From Tissierella_A sp964489715 (GTDB lineage Bacteria; Bacillota; Clostridia; Tissierellales; Tissierellaceae), in NCBI GenBank assembly GCA_964489715.1, contig CAZBAK010000004.1:1-64000 (forward strand): a stretch of DNA of 64,000 nt, read 5' to 3'. Both the position numbers and the translations under genes were made by a program. Shown in pieces: positions 17,920-25,454 of this stretch. Under the pieces are notes generated by a model, which worked only from the letters and a program-made list of their open reading frames with translations, ran no database searches and had not been told where the DNA came from. Each line of letters opens with the position of its first letter. Position 1 is the stretch's first letter.

Positions 17920-17940
17920 TTATTTTCTCCTTCCAAGTTT

Positions 17941-18648
17941 TCAAATTAATTGTTTTTCCTTAAAGCTTACATATCTATTGTCACCAATTATTATGTGATC
18001 TAGTACCTTTATGCCGAGTATTTCTCCTACATCTACAAGTCTTTGAGTAATATTTATGTCTTCATTACTTGGACTTGGATCCCCACTTGGGTGATTATGT
18101 ATTAAAATAATCGAATTTGCACTTCTATTTATGGCAGCATGAAATACATCTCTAGGATGTACTATTGAGGCATTTAAAGTTCCTATTGATATGTTTTCTA
18201 TAGCTATTATCTGATTTTTAGTATCCAATATAGCTATATTGAAATGTTCTTTATTTAAATATCTCATCTCATCTGACACTAGATTTACCAATATATCAGG
18301 TGAACTAACTTTGATTTTCTCTTCGGCTGACCATCTATTAATTCTTTTGCCAATTTCTATACTGGAAAGTATTTGACATGCTTTACATACTCCAATACCT
18401 TTAATTTCTGTCAATTCTTTTATAGAGATATTGCTTAGATGACTAAGCCCTTTTTCATCTATGCTTAATATTTTATTTGCTACATCAATGGCTGTATCAT
18501 CCTTATGTCCTGTTCTTATAATAAGGGCAATAAGTTCTGCATTTGATAATCTCTCAACACCATAGTTCATAAGTTTTTCTCTAGGTCTTTCGCTTACAGG
18601 TAATTCTCTTAAAGTGTATCGTTTTTCTAATTCAATAGCATTATCCAT
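17941..18648 (-). CDS. radC: DNA repair protein RadC (JAMM/MPN domain)
   Basis: RadC-family protein with an N-terminal helix-hairpin-helix region (LTEIKGIGVCKACQI) and a C-terminal metalloprotease-like JAMM domain. The metal-binding signature is complete: HNHPSGDPSPSNED with the preceding Glu. The biochemical role remains unclear despite the name. Its position between maf and mreB is the common one. The length is 235 aa. Confidence 0.94.
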   Translation of the reverse strand: MDNAIELEKRYTLRELPVSERPREKLMNYGVERLSNAELIALIIRTGHKDDTAIDVANKILSIDEKGLSHLSNISIKELTEIKGIGVCKACQILSSIEIGKRINRWSAEEKIKVSSPDILVNLVSDEMRYLNKEHFNIAILDTKNQIIAIENISIGTLNASIVHPRDVFHAAINRSANSIILIHNHPSGDPSPSNEDINITQRLVDVGEILGIKVLDHIIIGDNRYVSFKEKQLI

Positions 18649-18656
18649 ATAAACAC

Positions 18657-19247
18657 CTACTTTTTCATATTTATAATACGTATGTCAAAAAACTCCTTAA
18701 GTATTTTATCCAGCTTTACTATGGGTAGTCCAACTACATTTAAATAAGAGCCTTCTATTTTTTCTATCAACAAGGCTCCTATTCCTTGAATACCATATGA
18801 CCCAGCTTTATCAAATGGTTCTCTTGTTTCTATATAAGCATCTATTTCTTCCTTATCTAATTCTCTAAATCTTACTAGAGTTTTATCATAGTCTATGATT
18901 TTAATATTTTTTTCTAAATTTATAATACAAATCCCAGTGATAACTTCATGGGAATCTCCACTTAAAGAGCTTAACATTTCATAAGCTTCTTTACTGTCTT
19001 TAGGCTTAGATAAAATCCTTCCCCTATAATATACCACAGTATCAGCAGCTATTACTATAGATTTAGGATTATCTTTTGCAACATCAAAAGCTTTTCTAAA
19101 AGCTAAGGACATAGCCAAGTTCTCAGAACTATCCTTTTCATTTACTATCTCTTTAACATGACTTTTAATAATTTTAAATTTAAAATTAAATTGTTTTAAA
19201 ATTTCTTCTCTTCTTTGAGAAGATGATGCAAGTATTATATCATTCAT
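18657..19247 (-). CDS. maf: Maf family nucleoside triphosphate pyrophosphatase
   Basis: Hydrolyses dTTP/UTP and modified nucleotides to monophosphates; linked to septum control. The N-terminal ILASSSQRREEIL motif, the catalytic region AADTVVYYRGRILSKPKDSKEAYEML (in parts) and the GSYGIQGIGALLIEKIEGSYLNVVGLP ending (in parts) are all present. The ATG at 19247 fits the AAGG ribosome binding site better than the ATG at 19253. It overlaps no neighbour and is followed by radC after 8 bases. Confidence 0.95.
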   Translation of the reverse strand: MNDIILASSSQRREEILKQFNFKFKIIKSHVKEIVNEKDSSENLAMSLAFRKAFDVAKDNPKSIVIAADTVVYYRGRILSKPKDSKEAYEMLSSLSGDSHEVITGICIINLEKNIKIIDYDKTLVRFRELDKEEIDAYIETREPFDKAGSYGIQGIGALLIEKIEGSYLNVVGLPIVKLDKILKEFFDIRIINMKK

Positions 19248-19260
19248 TTCCATTACCTTC

Positions 19261-19782
19261 TTATATTGTTTTATTTAATATATTAAAATTCTCTTTCAAA
19301 TTCTTGCTTACATATGTAGATGATAATCCTACGAAATATCCAGTAAAAATACTAGCTAACATTAAAAAAGGTAAATATGTGTATATTCTTAGATTATTTA
19401 GGATAAAACTTGCTACACTTACTTGGGCAAAATTATGGGAAAGTGCTCCAAATATACTAACACCTATAAGACTAAAGTATTGGGAGAAATATTTATAGAC
19501 TATATACATAGTAATGCTACTTAAGATTGCTCCCGGGAAACTATATAAAAAACTTGAAATGCTTCCTGTTAAAAGCATTAAAACTATACTTTTAAGGCTG
19601 GAGACAATCAAAGCTTCTTTAAAGCCAAAGATAACTAAAGTAACTAAGACAACCATATTAGATAAGCCCAGTCTTGCTCCTGGAATTGCAATTGGAAGGG
19701 GTATACTTGATTCTAATATGCTAAGGCCTAAACCTACAGCAACCAATAGGGATAAAAATATCATTTTTTTTAATTTATTCAT
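19261..19782 (-). CDS. Gx transporter family membrane protein (heptaprenyl diphosphate synthase component I-like)
   Basis: Hydrophobic protein of about 173 aa with roughly five membrane segments. It matches the Hpre_diP_synt_I/Gx transporter family: LESSIPLPIAIPGARLGLSN and LKSIVLMLLTGSISSFLYSFPGAILS (in parts) are characteristic, resembling an ECF-type S component. It is paired with a NusG-II protein, a pairing often found near Rnf or flavin-linked loci. The substrate is unknown. ATG at 19782 is preferred over the GTG at 19791. Confidence 0.82.
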   Translation of the reverse strand: MNKLKKMIFLSLLVAVGLGLSILESSIPLPIAIPGARLGLSNMVVLVTLVIFGFKEALIVSSLKSIVLMLLTGSISSFLYSFPGAILSSITMYIVYKYFSQYFSLIGVSIFGALSHNFAQVSVASFILNNLRIYTYLPFLMLASIFTGYFVGLSSTYVSKNLKENFNILNKTI

Positions 19783-19794
19783 ATTTCTCACTTT

Positions 19795-20175
19795 CTAATG
19801 AGTCATTATATCTATAGACTCTTCTTTAGCTAGCCCCTTTATTTCTACTATCATTTTATTAGGTAGGCAAACAATAGTTTCTCCTATTTTGGAAATATAA
19901 CCCTGTTTTACATCTATTTGATCCTTACAGTCCGCTTCTATAACTCTAACTTTTTCATCAGCAATTTCTATTAGATTATATCCATATTCACTTTCAATTT
20001 CTATAGTTTTTCCTATGATTTTAGGATCAAATATTATCTTCTTAACTTCCTTTCCATCTATTTGAATACTTACAAATTTATCTTCATTAGAAAATACTTG
20101 TTTCTCTATAAAGCCTAAAGAAATAACTGCTAAAATGATAATAACTAGTATTAAAATTTTATCTGCTCTTGTCAT
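19795..20175 (-). CDS. NusG domain II-containing protein
   Basis: Small membrane-anchored protein of about 126 aa: one N-terminal transmembrane helix (about residues 7-24) followed by an extracytoplasmic NusG-II beta domain with the ending IGETIVCLPNKMIVEIKG. Despite the name it is not a transcription factor. It stands just upstream of the Gx transporter gene and downstream of the rnf operon terminator. The ATG at 20175 has about 9 bp spacing to AAAGG; the ATG at 20184 touches it. Confidence 0.85.
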   Translation of the reverse strand: MTRADKILILVIIILAVISLGFIEKQVFSNEDKFVSIQIDGKEVKKIIFDPKIIGKTIEIESEYGYNLIEIADEKVRVIEADCKDQIDVKQGYISKIGETIVCLPNKMIVEIKGLAKEESIDIMTH

Positions 20176-20261
20176 TTTAACCATCCTTTAGATTCAGTTT
20201 TACTTATATTTCTACTCACTATAGTTTACCATTTATATTTTTTTTTTACAAGTTACAAATA

Positions 20262-20300
20262 AAAAACTAATATGGGATTCTAATCACCATACTAGTTTTT
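20262..20300 (-). terminator. Terminator of the rnf operon
   Basis: Hairpin with arms 20262-20275 and 20287-20300, one mismatch, and a T-run on the minus-strand side. It lies 14 bases past the rnfB stop and separates rnf from the NusG-II gene. Confidence 0.8.
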
Positions 20301-20313
20301 ATAAAATAATTTA

Positions 20314-21126
20314 TTACTCTTCTACTACTATTCTATTTTCATGAAAAGTTATACATTTAGTTGGGCATTTTTCTTCACAAATTCCGCAATTTGTACATTT
20401 TTCATAATCAATTTTAGCTAAAGAATTCTCAAAAGTAAATGCATCTTCTGGACAATTTTTAACACATATCTTACATCCTATACACCCAATAGAGCAATTT
20501 TTTCTAACTACTTTTCCCGGATCTTCACTTTTACACTTTACAATAAAATTATTATCATAGGGAACTAATTCTATTATTCCCTTTGGGCAAATCTCTATAC
20601 ATTTCATACAAGATGTACATTTATCTTTATTTATAAAGGCTAAACCATTTACCATTTCTATAGCATCAAATGGACAGACATCAAAACAAGTTCCACATCC
20701 TAGGCAACCATATGTACAAGACTTACATCCATCAGCTACTAGTGTTTGAACCCTACAGTCATTTATACCTTCATAATTATATTTAATATTTGCTCTATCG
20801 TTATCTCCTTGACAAAGAACAACTGCAACTTTTCTTTCAACATTGGCTCCCTGAAGCCCCATTATATCAGCAACATTATCTGCTACCTTTTGACCTCCAA
20901 TGGGACATGCATTAACAGGAGCTTTTCCTGAGGCTATTTCATTTGCAAGTCCTTCACAACCGGGAAAACCACAAGCTCCACAGTTAGCCCCTGGAAGTGC
21001 ATCCAAAACAGCTCCCACTTTTGGATCTATAACTACAGCAAAAACATTAGATGCTATAGATAGAAGCACTCCAAATATAAGGCCTATTCCCCCTGTTACC
21101 AATATAGGTTTAATTAAAATTTCCAT
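20314..21126 (-). CDS. rnfB: Rnf electron transport complex subunit RnfB
   Basis: Ferredoxin-accepting iron-sulfur subunit of the ion-translocating ferredoxin:NAD+ oxidoreductase. An N-terminal membrane helix is followed by the four-cysteine cluster domain (CGACGFPGCEGLA ... NACPIGG) and then several ferredoxin-type clusters: CLGCGTCFDVCP, CTSCMKCIEICP, CIGCKICVKNCP and CTNCGICEEKCP. The length of 270 aa is usual for clostridia. It is the last gene of rnfCDGEAB. Confidence 0.96.
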   Translation of the reverse strand: MEILIKPILVTGGIGLIFGVLLSIASNVFAVVIDPKVGAVLDALPGANCGACGFPGCEGLANEIASGKAPVNACPIGGQKVADNVADIMGLQGANVERKVAVVLCQGDNDRANIKYNYEGINDCRVQTLVADGCKSCTYGCLGCGTCFDVCPFDAIEMVNGLAFINKDKCTSCMKCIEICPKGIIELVPYDNNFIVKCKSEDPGKVVRKNCSIGCIGCKICVKNCPEDAFTFENSLAKIDYEKCTNCGICEEKCPTKCITFHENRIVVEE

Positions 21127-21138
21127 TTTATATCCCTC

Positions 21139-21711
21139 CTATACAAGACCATTAAAGCCTAAAAATGCTATAGACATAAGTCCTGCTGCTATTACAGCAA
21201 TAGGAAAACCTTGTAAAGCTTCTGGTACATCAGCTATTTCAAGTTTTTCTCTTACTCCTGCTAAAAGTATCAATGCTAAGAAAAATCCTAATGAAGCTCC
21301 AATTCCCGTAGTTAAAGTTTCTAGAAGAGTATTTTCTTGTTTTACGTTTAATATTGCAACTCCAAGTACTATACAATTTGTAGTTATAAGTGGTAAGAAA
21401 ACACCCATAGCACTATAAAGTGTAGGAGATATTTTTCTTATAACTAACTCAACAAATTGTACTAAAGAAGCTATTACTAAGATAAATATTATAGTTTGTA
21501 AATATTCTATGCTAAATGGTTTTAAGATATACTTATCAATTCCCCAAGTAAGTATAGAAGATATTGTAATTACAAAAGTTACAGCTATACCCATACCAGT
21601 AGCAGTTTCCATCTTGCCTGAAACCCCAAAGAAAGGACATATACCTAAAAATCTTGCAAATACATAGTTGTTAACAAATATTGTAGAAATAAGTATTGTG
21701 AATAAATTCAT
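21139..21711 (-). CDS. rnfA: Rnf complex membrane subunit RnfA
   Basis: Polytopic membrane subunit with six predicted helices that together with RnfE forms the membrane core holding a [2Fe-2S] centre. It shows NNYVFARFLGICPFFGVSGK near the N-terminus, with one of the cluster cysteines, and LITTNCIVLGVAILN in the middle, with the other. The length is 190 aa. GGAGGG precedes the ATG. Confidence 0.96.
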   Translation of the reverse strand: MNLFTILISTIFVNNYVFARFLGICPFFGVSGKMETATGMGIAVTFVITISSILTWGIDKYILKPFSIEYLQTIIFILVIASLVQFVELVIRKISPTLYSAMGVFLPLITTNCIVLGVAILNVKQENTLLETLTTGIGASLGFFLALILLAGVREKLEIADVPEALQGFPIAVIAAGLMSIAFLGFNGLV

Positions 21712-21729
21712 TTTCTCCCTCCTTATATA

Positions 21730-22371
21730 CTATTGATTAGCCATCTCTTTTTCTTTTTCTCTTTCATCCATTTTTTTAGTAATACTTTGGAAGACAGCAA
21801 CTAATATACCCAAAACTATAAAGGCTCCAGCTGGGCCTACAAATACTGCTGCTGGTTGATATCCTTTTCCAAATACATCTATTACAAAGTCAGTCCCTGC
21901 AAATAATGTTCCTGCTCCTACAGTCTCCCTTATAAGTGCTAGCAAAACAACTGCTACCATATATCCTAATCCCGTTGCCAATCCATCTAGTGCAGATGGT
22001 ACAACTGAATTTTTATAAGCAAATGATTCAGCTCTTGCAAGTATGGCACAGTTTACAACTATCAAGGGTACAAATATTCCAAGTGATTGGTAGATCGGTT
22101 GAGCAAATGCTTGCATCAGCATTTCTACTATAGTTACAAATGTAGCAATTACCACTATAAAAGCTGGTATACGTATTTTTTTAGGAATAGCTTTTCTAAG
22201 TATTGATATAACTATGTTTGAAGATATAACAACTAGTGTAACAGCTATTGACATAGAAAAAGCATTTACTACTGTGTTTGTTACAGCCAATACTGAACAA
22301 AGACCAACAAGTTGTATAAGTACTGGGTTATCTCTTATTATACCATTTTTTAACACTTCAGATATCTTCAT
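21730..22371 (-). CDS. rnfE: Rnf complex membrane subunit RnfE
   Basis: Membrane subunit homologous to RnfA. It has the cysteine motifs NPVLIQLVGLCSVLAVTN and LIVVNCAILARAE and six membrane segments, with a charged C-terminal tail. A longer frame starts at 22431 inside rnfG, but the family begins with MKISEVLKNG, which starts at ATG 22371 behind a GGGGGTG; this gives 213 aa and no overlap with rnfG. Confidence 0.96.
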   Translation of the reverse strand: MKISEVLKNGIIRDNPVLIQLVGLCSVLAVTNTVVNAFSMSIAVTLVVISSNIVISILRKAIPKKIRIPAFIVVIATFVTIVEMLMQAFAQPIYQSLGIFVPLIVVNCAILARAESFAYKNSVVPSALDGLATGLGYMVAVVLLALIRETVGAGTLFAGTDFVIDVFGKGYQPAAVFVGPAGAFIVLGILVAVFQSITKKMDEREKEKEMANQ

Positions 22372-22390
22372 CTTTGACACCCCCTGATAT

Positions 22391-22969
22391 TTAATCGCTA
22401 AAGTTCTCTCTAAAGACTTCTCGAGCTGCATTTATTCCTATTAATATACCTTTACTGCTTATAGTTGATCCTGTTATAAGCATTACTTCATTTTCAGCTT
22501 GAGGATTTTCTACTGGTATAAGTTCAGTCTGAGTCGATTTTCCTTTATAAGTTTCTTTATAACTTTCCTCTTCTATAGCTTGTCCAAATCCTGGTGTTTC
22601 GCTATGAGTTACTACATCAATCCCAGCTATACTTCCATCGATATTTATTCCAGTTATAGCCACTATAGGAGAATCTCCATAGCCTGCAGATTCTGTTTTA
22701 AATGAATATCCTATTATTTCCCCTTCACGTAAAATCTCATGCCCATCGACTATTGGTGCATGTATACCCTTATAGTGCGTAAGAAGTTCTTCATCTATCT
22801 CTTTAAAATCATCTGCTTCAGGAAACAGTTCTGTTAAAGCTTCAAAACTTGCTTCTTTTTCTATTTCAGCAATAATAGGAGCGGTAAATCCGTTTGTTAA
22901 AGCTAAAACTCCACCTGCTATAGCTGTAAATATAAATAGAACCAAACCTAATTTTATTGTTTCTTTCAT
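22391..22969 (-). CDS. rnfG: Rnf complex FMN-binding subunit RnfG
   Basis: Membrane-anchored, extracytoplasmic subunit with covalently bound FMN. One N-terminal helix (about 6-28) is followed by the FMN_bind domain with ETPGFGQAI and the flavinylation region ITGSTISSKG near the C-terminus; here the motif is TGST instead of the more common SGAT, but the attachment threonine is kept. The length is 192 aa. It starts right behind the rnfD stop. Confidence 0.94.
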   Translation of the reverse strand: MKETIKLGLVLFIFTAIAGGVLALTNGFTAPIIAEIEKEASFEALTELFPEADDFKEIDEELLTHYKGIHAPIVDGHEILREGEIIGYSFKTESAGYGDSPIVAITGINIDGSIAGIDVVTHSETPGFGQAIEEESYKETYKGKSTQTELIPVENPQAENEVMLITGSTISSKGILIGINAAREVFRENFSD

Positions 22970-23935
22970 CTATTTCACCCTCCCAAAAACTTTTGGTTTT
23001 GTAAATTTTTCAATCACAGGGCTCGCTACGTTCATAAGCAGTATTGCATAAGATACTCCTTCTGGCATACCACCTTTTACTCTTATAAGTGCTGTTAAAA
23101 CACCTGCTCCAATTCCAAATATTATCCTACCTATTGGGGTTACAGGTGAAGATGAATAATCTGTAGCCATAAAGAAAGCACCTAAAACAAGACCACCACC
23201 TAGCACATGATAAAGTAACAAATCAGTGTTAACACCTAATAATAAAAGCATTATAACAGTTGTTCCAATATAAAAAATTGGTATCTTCCAATCTATAACT
23301 TTTCTAATAAGTAAATATATTCCTCCTATTAGTAGTAACAAAGCAGATGTTTCACCTAAGGATCCTCCTATATTTCCTATAAACATATTTGTTATAGATG
23401 GCAGAGATTCACTACCACTCTTTATAAGTGTCAATGGAGTTGCTCCTGTAATTCCATCTGGTCCCATATAAGTACCCATTAAAACCGGCCATGATGCAAC
23501 TAGTGCGGCTCTTCCTGCAAGAGCTGGGTTCATAAAATTAGAACCTATTCCACCAAAAAATTCTTTAACTATTATAATAGCAAAAGCTGCACCAAATACT
23601 GGAATCCACCAAGGTACTCCTGCAGGTAAATTAAATGCTAGTAAGAGCCCCGTAACTACAGCACTTAAATCTCCTATTAATATATCTTTTTTAAAAAACT
23701 TTTGGGCTCCCATTTCAAATACTACAGCAGATACTACAGATATAACAATTAATTTTAATGCATTGAAACCAAAGTAATATATAGCTCCTAACATAGCTGG
23801 CGTCAATGCTATTATTACATCAAGCATTATTCTTCTTGTAGATTCATTTGATTTAAGATGAGGTGCTAAAGACATAGTCAGATGCTTATCTAAAACCAAA
23901 GAATCATCTAGGCCATTTTCAACTTTTTCTCCCAT
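22970..23935 (-). CDS. rnfD: Rnf complex FMN-binding membrane subunit RnfD
   Basis: Polytopic subunit with covalent FMN on a threonine in the motif GITGATPLTL (T166). Nine to ten membrane segments, with the conserved FGGIGSNFMNPALAGRA loop. A long hydrophilic N-terminus (about 38 aa) precedes the first helix. The length is 321 aa. A strong AGGAGGT precedes the ATG; rnfC lies 24 bp upstream and the stop codon abuts rnfG. Confidence 0.96.
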   Translation of the reverse strand: MGEKVENGLDDSLVLDKHLTMSLAPHLKSNESTRRIMLDVIIALTPAMLGAIYYFGFNALKLIVISVVSAVVFEMGAQKFFKKDILIGDLSAVVTGLLLAFNLPAGVPWWIPVFGAAFAIIIVKEFFGGIGSNFMNPALAGRAALVASWPVLMGTYMGPDGITGATPLTLIKSGSESLPSITNMFIGNIGGSLGETSALLLLIGGIYLLIRKVIDWKIPIFYIGTTVIMLLLLGVNTDLLLYHVLGGGLVLGAFFMATDYSSSPVTPIGRIIFGIGAGVLTALIRVKGGMPEGVSYAILLMNVASPVIEKFTKPKVFGRVK

Positions 23936-23959
23936 TATCTTACCTCCTTATATTGAGTT

Positions 23960-25276
23960 TTACTTTCTTCTCTTCTTATTTATTTCTCTTTGTGCATGGA
24001 CAATTGATTCAGTTAATGGTCTTTTAGACGGACAGACAAAGCTGCAGCTACCACAAACTATACAAGAAAGTGCATTTAGTTTTTCTGCATCTTCAAATCT
24101 ATCCCTTAAGGAATAGGCAGAAATAAATAATGGCTCTAAGAAAACAGGACAAACGTCTAAACACTTACCACATTTTATGCAGGGCATAATTTTTTCTTTT
24201 TCAGCTTCTTCTTGGGTTAAGACAACTATTCCACATGTCCCCTTAGTAACAGGTGCCTCTAGATTGAATTGTGTTACACCAGTCATAGGTCCACCAGAAA
24301 TTATTTTACCCGGTTCCCCATTAAAGCCTCCACATTCTTTGATCAGATCTCCAATTGTTGTACCTATTTTTACCATAAGGTTCTTAGGAGTTTTTACTCC
24401 ATTTCCTGTAACAGTTATTACTCTTTCATAAAGAGCCTTTCCTTGGAAGACAGCATCTGCTATAGCTGCAGCTGTAGCCACATTATTTACTATTACATTG
24501 GCATCTTTACCTCTTCCTCCTTGGGGAACTCTTCTCTTAAGTATAGAATCTATCATTCTATAAGAATCACCTTGAGGAAATTTTGTTTTAACCTCTACAA
24601 CATCTATATTGTTAGATTCCTTAGCTGCCGCTTTAAGAACTTCTATAGCATTTTTCTTATTATCTTCAATTCCTATGTATCCCTTTGCATTTTCAAAATA
24701 ATTAAGCATTATTTCTAAACCAGCAATTATTTTTTCTGAATCTTCAAGCATCACCCTATGATCACATGTTAGATAGGGCTCACATTCTGCTCCATTTAAG
24801 ATTATAGAATCAACACTTCCCTTGGAACTTCTAAGCTTGACTTCAGCTGGAAAGGCTGCTCCTCCCATCCCTACTATGCCTGCTTCTCTTACTATGTTTT
24901 CTATTTCTTCACTAGTTAAGTTATGGTTTTTATTACGGGCTATAAGTGTATCATCATAGATTTCTTCACCATCTGATTCAATCACTATACAATCGGTTTG
25001 ATTTCCAGTTGTGGTGTATCTTTTTTCTATTCCTTTTACTACTCCAGAAATACTGGCATGAACTGGTGCAGATAAGGATGCATCTGAGTCTCCTATCTTT
25101 TGACCTATCTTTACAATATCACCCTTTTTTACCAGAGCCTTACAAGTCACCCCTACATGCTGATGCAAAGGTACATATACAACACTTGGTGACATTCTTT
25201 CTATCTTTTTATCTTCTGTGAAAACTTTATTATCAGGTACATGTATTCCACCTTTAAAAGTAAAATTAAGCGCCAT
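23960..25276 (-). CDS. rnfC: Rnf complex NADH-oxidoreductase subunit RnfC
   Basis: Peripheral subunit that passes electrons to NAD+. It has the N-terminal barrel-sandwich domain (HQHVGVTCKALVKKGD), the NuoF-like flavin/nucleotide region (GMGGAAFPAEVKL), a SLBB domain, and two [4Fe-4S] motifs, CIKCGKCLDVCP and CIVCGSCSFVCP. The length of 438 aa is typical for clostridia. It is the first gene of the operon. GAGGTGG precedes the ATG. Only 44 bp separate it from the tRNA-Leu gene upstream. Confidence 0.97.
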   Translation of the reverse strand: MALNFTFKGGIHVPDNKVFTEDKKIERMSPSVVYVPLHQHVGVTCKALVKKGDIVKIGQKIGDSDASLSAPVHASISGVVKGIEKRYTTTGNQTDCIVIESDGEEIYDDTLIARNKNHNLTSEEIENIVREAGIVGMGGAAFPAEVKLRSSKGSVDSIILNGAECEPYLTCDHRVMLEDSEKIIAGLEIMLNYFENAKGYIGIEDNKKNAIEVLKAAAKESNNIDVVEVKTKFPQGDSYRMIDSILKRRVPQGGRGKDANVIVNNVATAAAIADAVFQGKALYERVITVTGNGVKTPKNLMVKIGTTIGDLIKECGGFNGEPGKIISGGPMTGVTQFNLEAPVTKGTCGIVVLTQEEAEKEKIMPCIKCGKCLDVCPVFLEPLFISAYSLRDRFEDAEKLNALSCIVCGSCSFVCPSKRPLTESIVHAQREINKKRRK

Positions 25277-25320
25277 TATATTCCCACCTCTTTTTTAAGT
25301 TTTATAATATACTATGTAAA

Positions 25321-25406
25321 TGGTGCAGGAGAAGGGAGTCGAACCCTCACGCCATCTCAGGCAATAGCCCCTCAAGCTATCGTGTCTACCGTTCCACCAC
25401 TCCTGC
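25321..25406 (-). tRNA. tRNA-Leu (anticodon GAG)
   Basis: Class II tRNA on the minus strand: acceptor stem GCAGGAG pairs with CTCCTGC, the anticodon loop is TTGAGGG (anticodon GAG), there is a long variable arm, a GGTTCGACTCC T-arm, and an encoded CCA (25321-25323). It decodes CUC and CUU. Confidence 0.95.
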
Positions 25407-25423
25407 ATTTATGTTATTATTAC

Positions 25424-25451
25424 ATTATAATCTTTTTAAAATATTTTTCAA
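25424..25451 (-). promoter_or_regulatory. Promoter of tRNA-Leu(GAG)
   Basis: Minus-strand TTGAAA (25446-25451), 16-bp spacer, TATAAT (25424-25429), about 18 bp before the tRNA 5' end. No terminator is visible between the tRNA and rnfC, so this promoter may also feed the rnf operon. Confidence 0.65.
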
Positions 25452-25454
25452 GTT

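Noticed and set aside
20900..21418. Plus-strand open frame of over 170 codons opposite rnfA and rnfB
   Set aside because: Antisense to clear rnf genes, no Shine-Dalgarno sequence, no recognisable protein.
24269..24718. Plus-strand open frame opposite rnfC
   Set aside because: Rich in Ser, Tyr, Cys and Phe as expected for an antisense frame of an AT-rich gene; no start signals.
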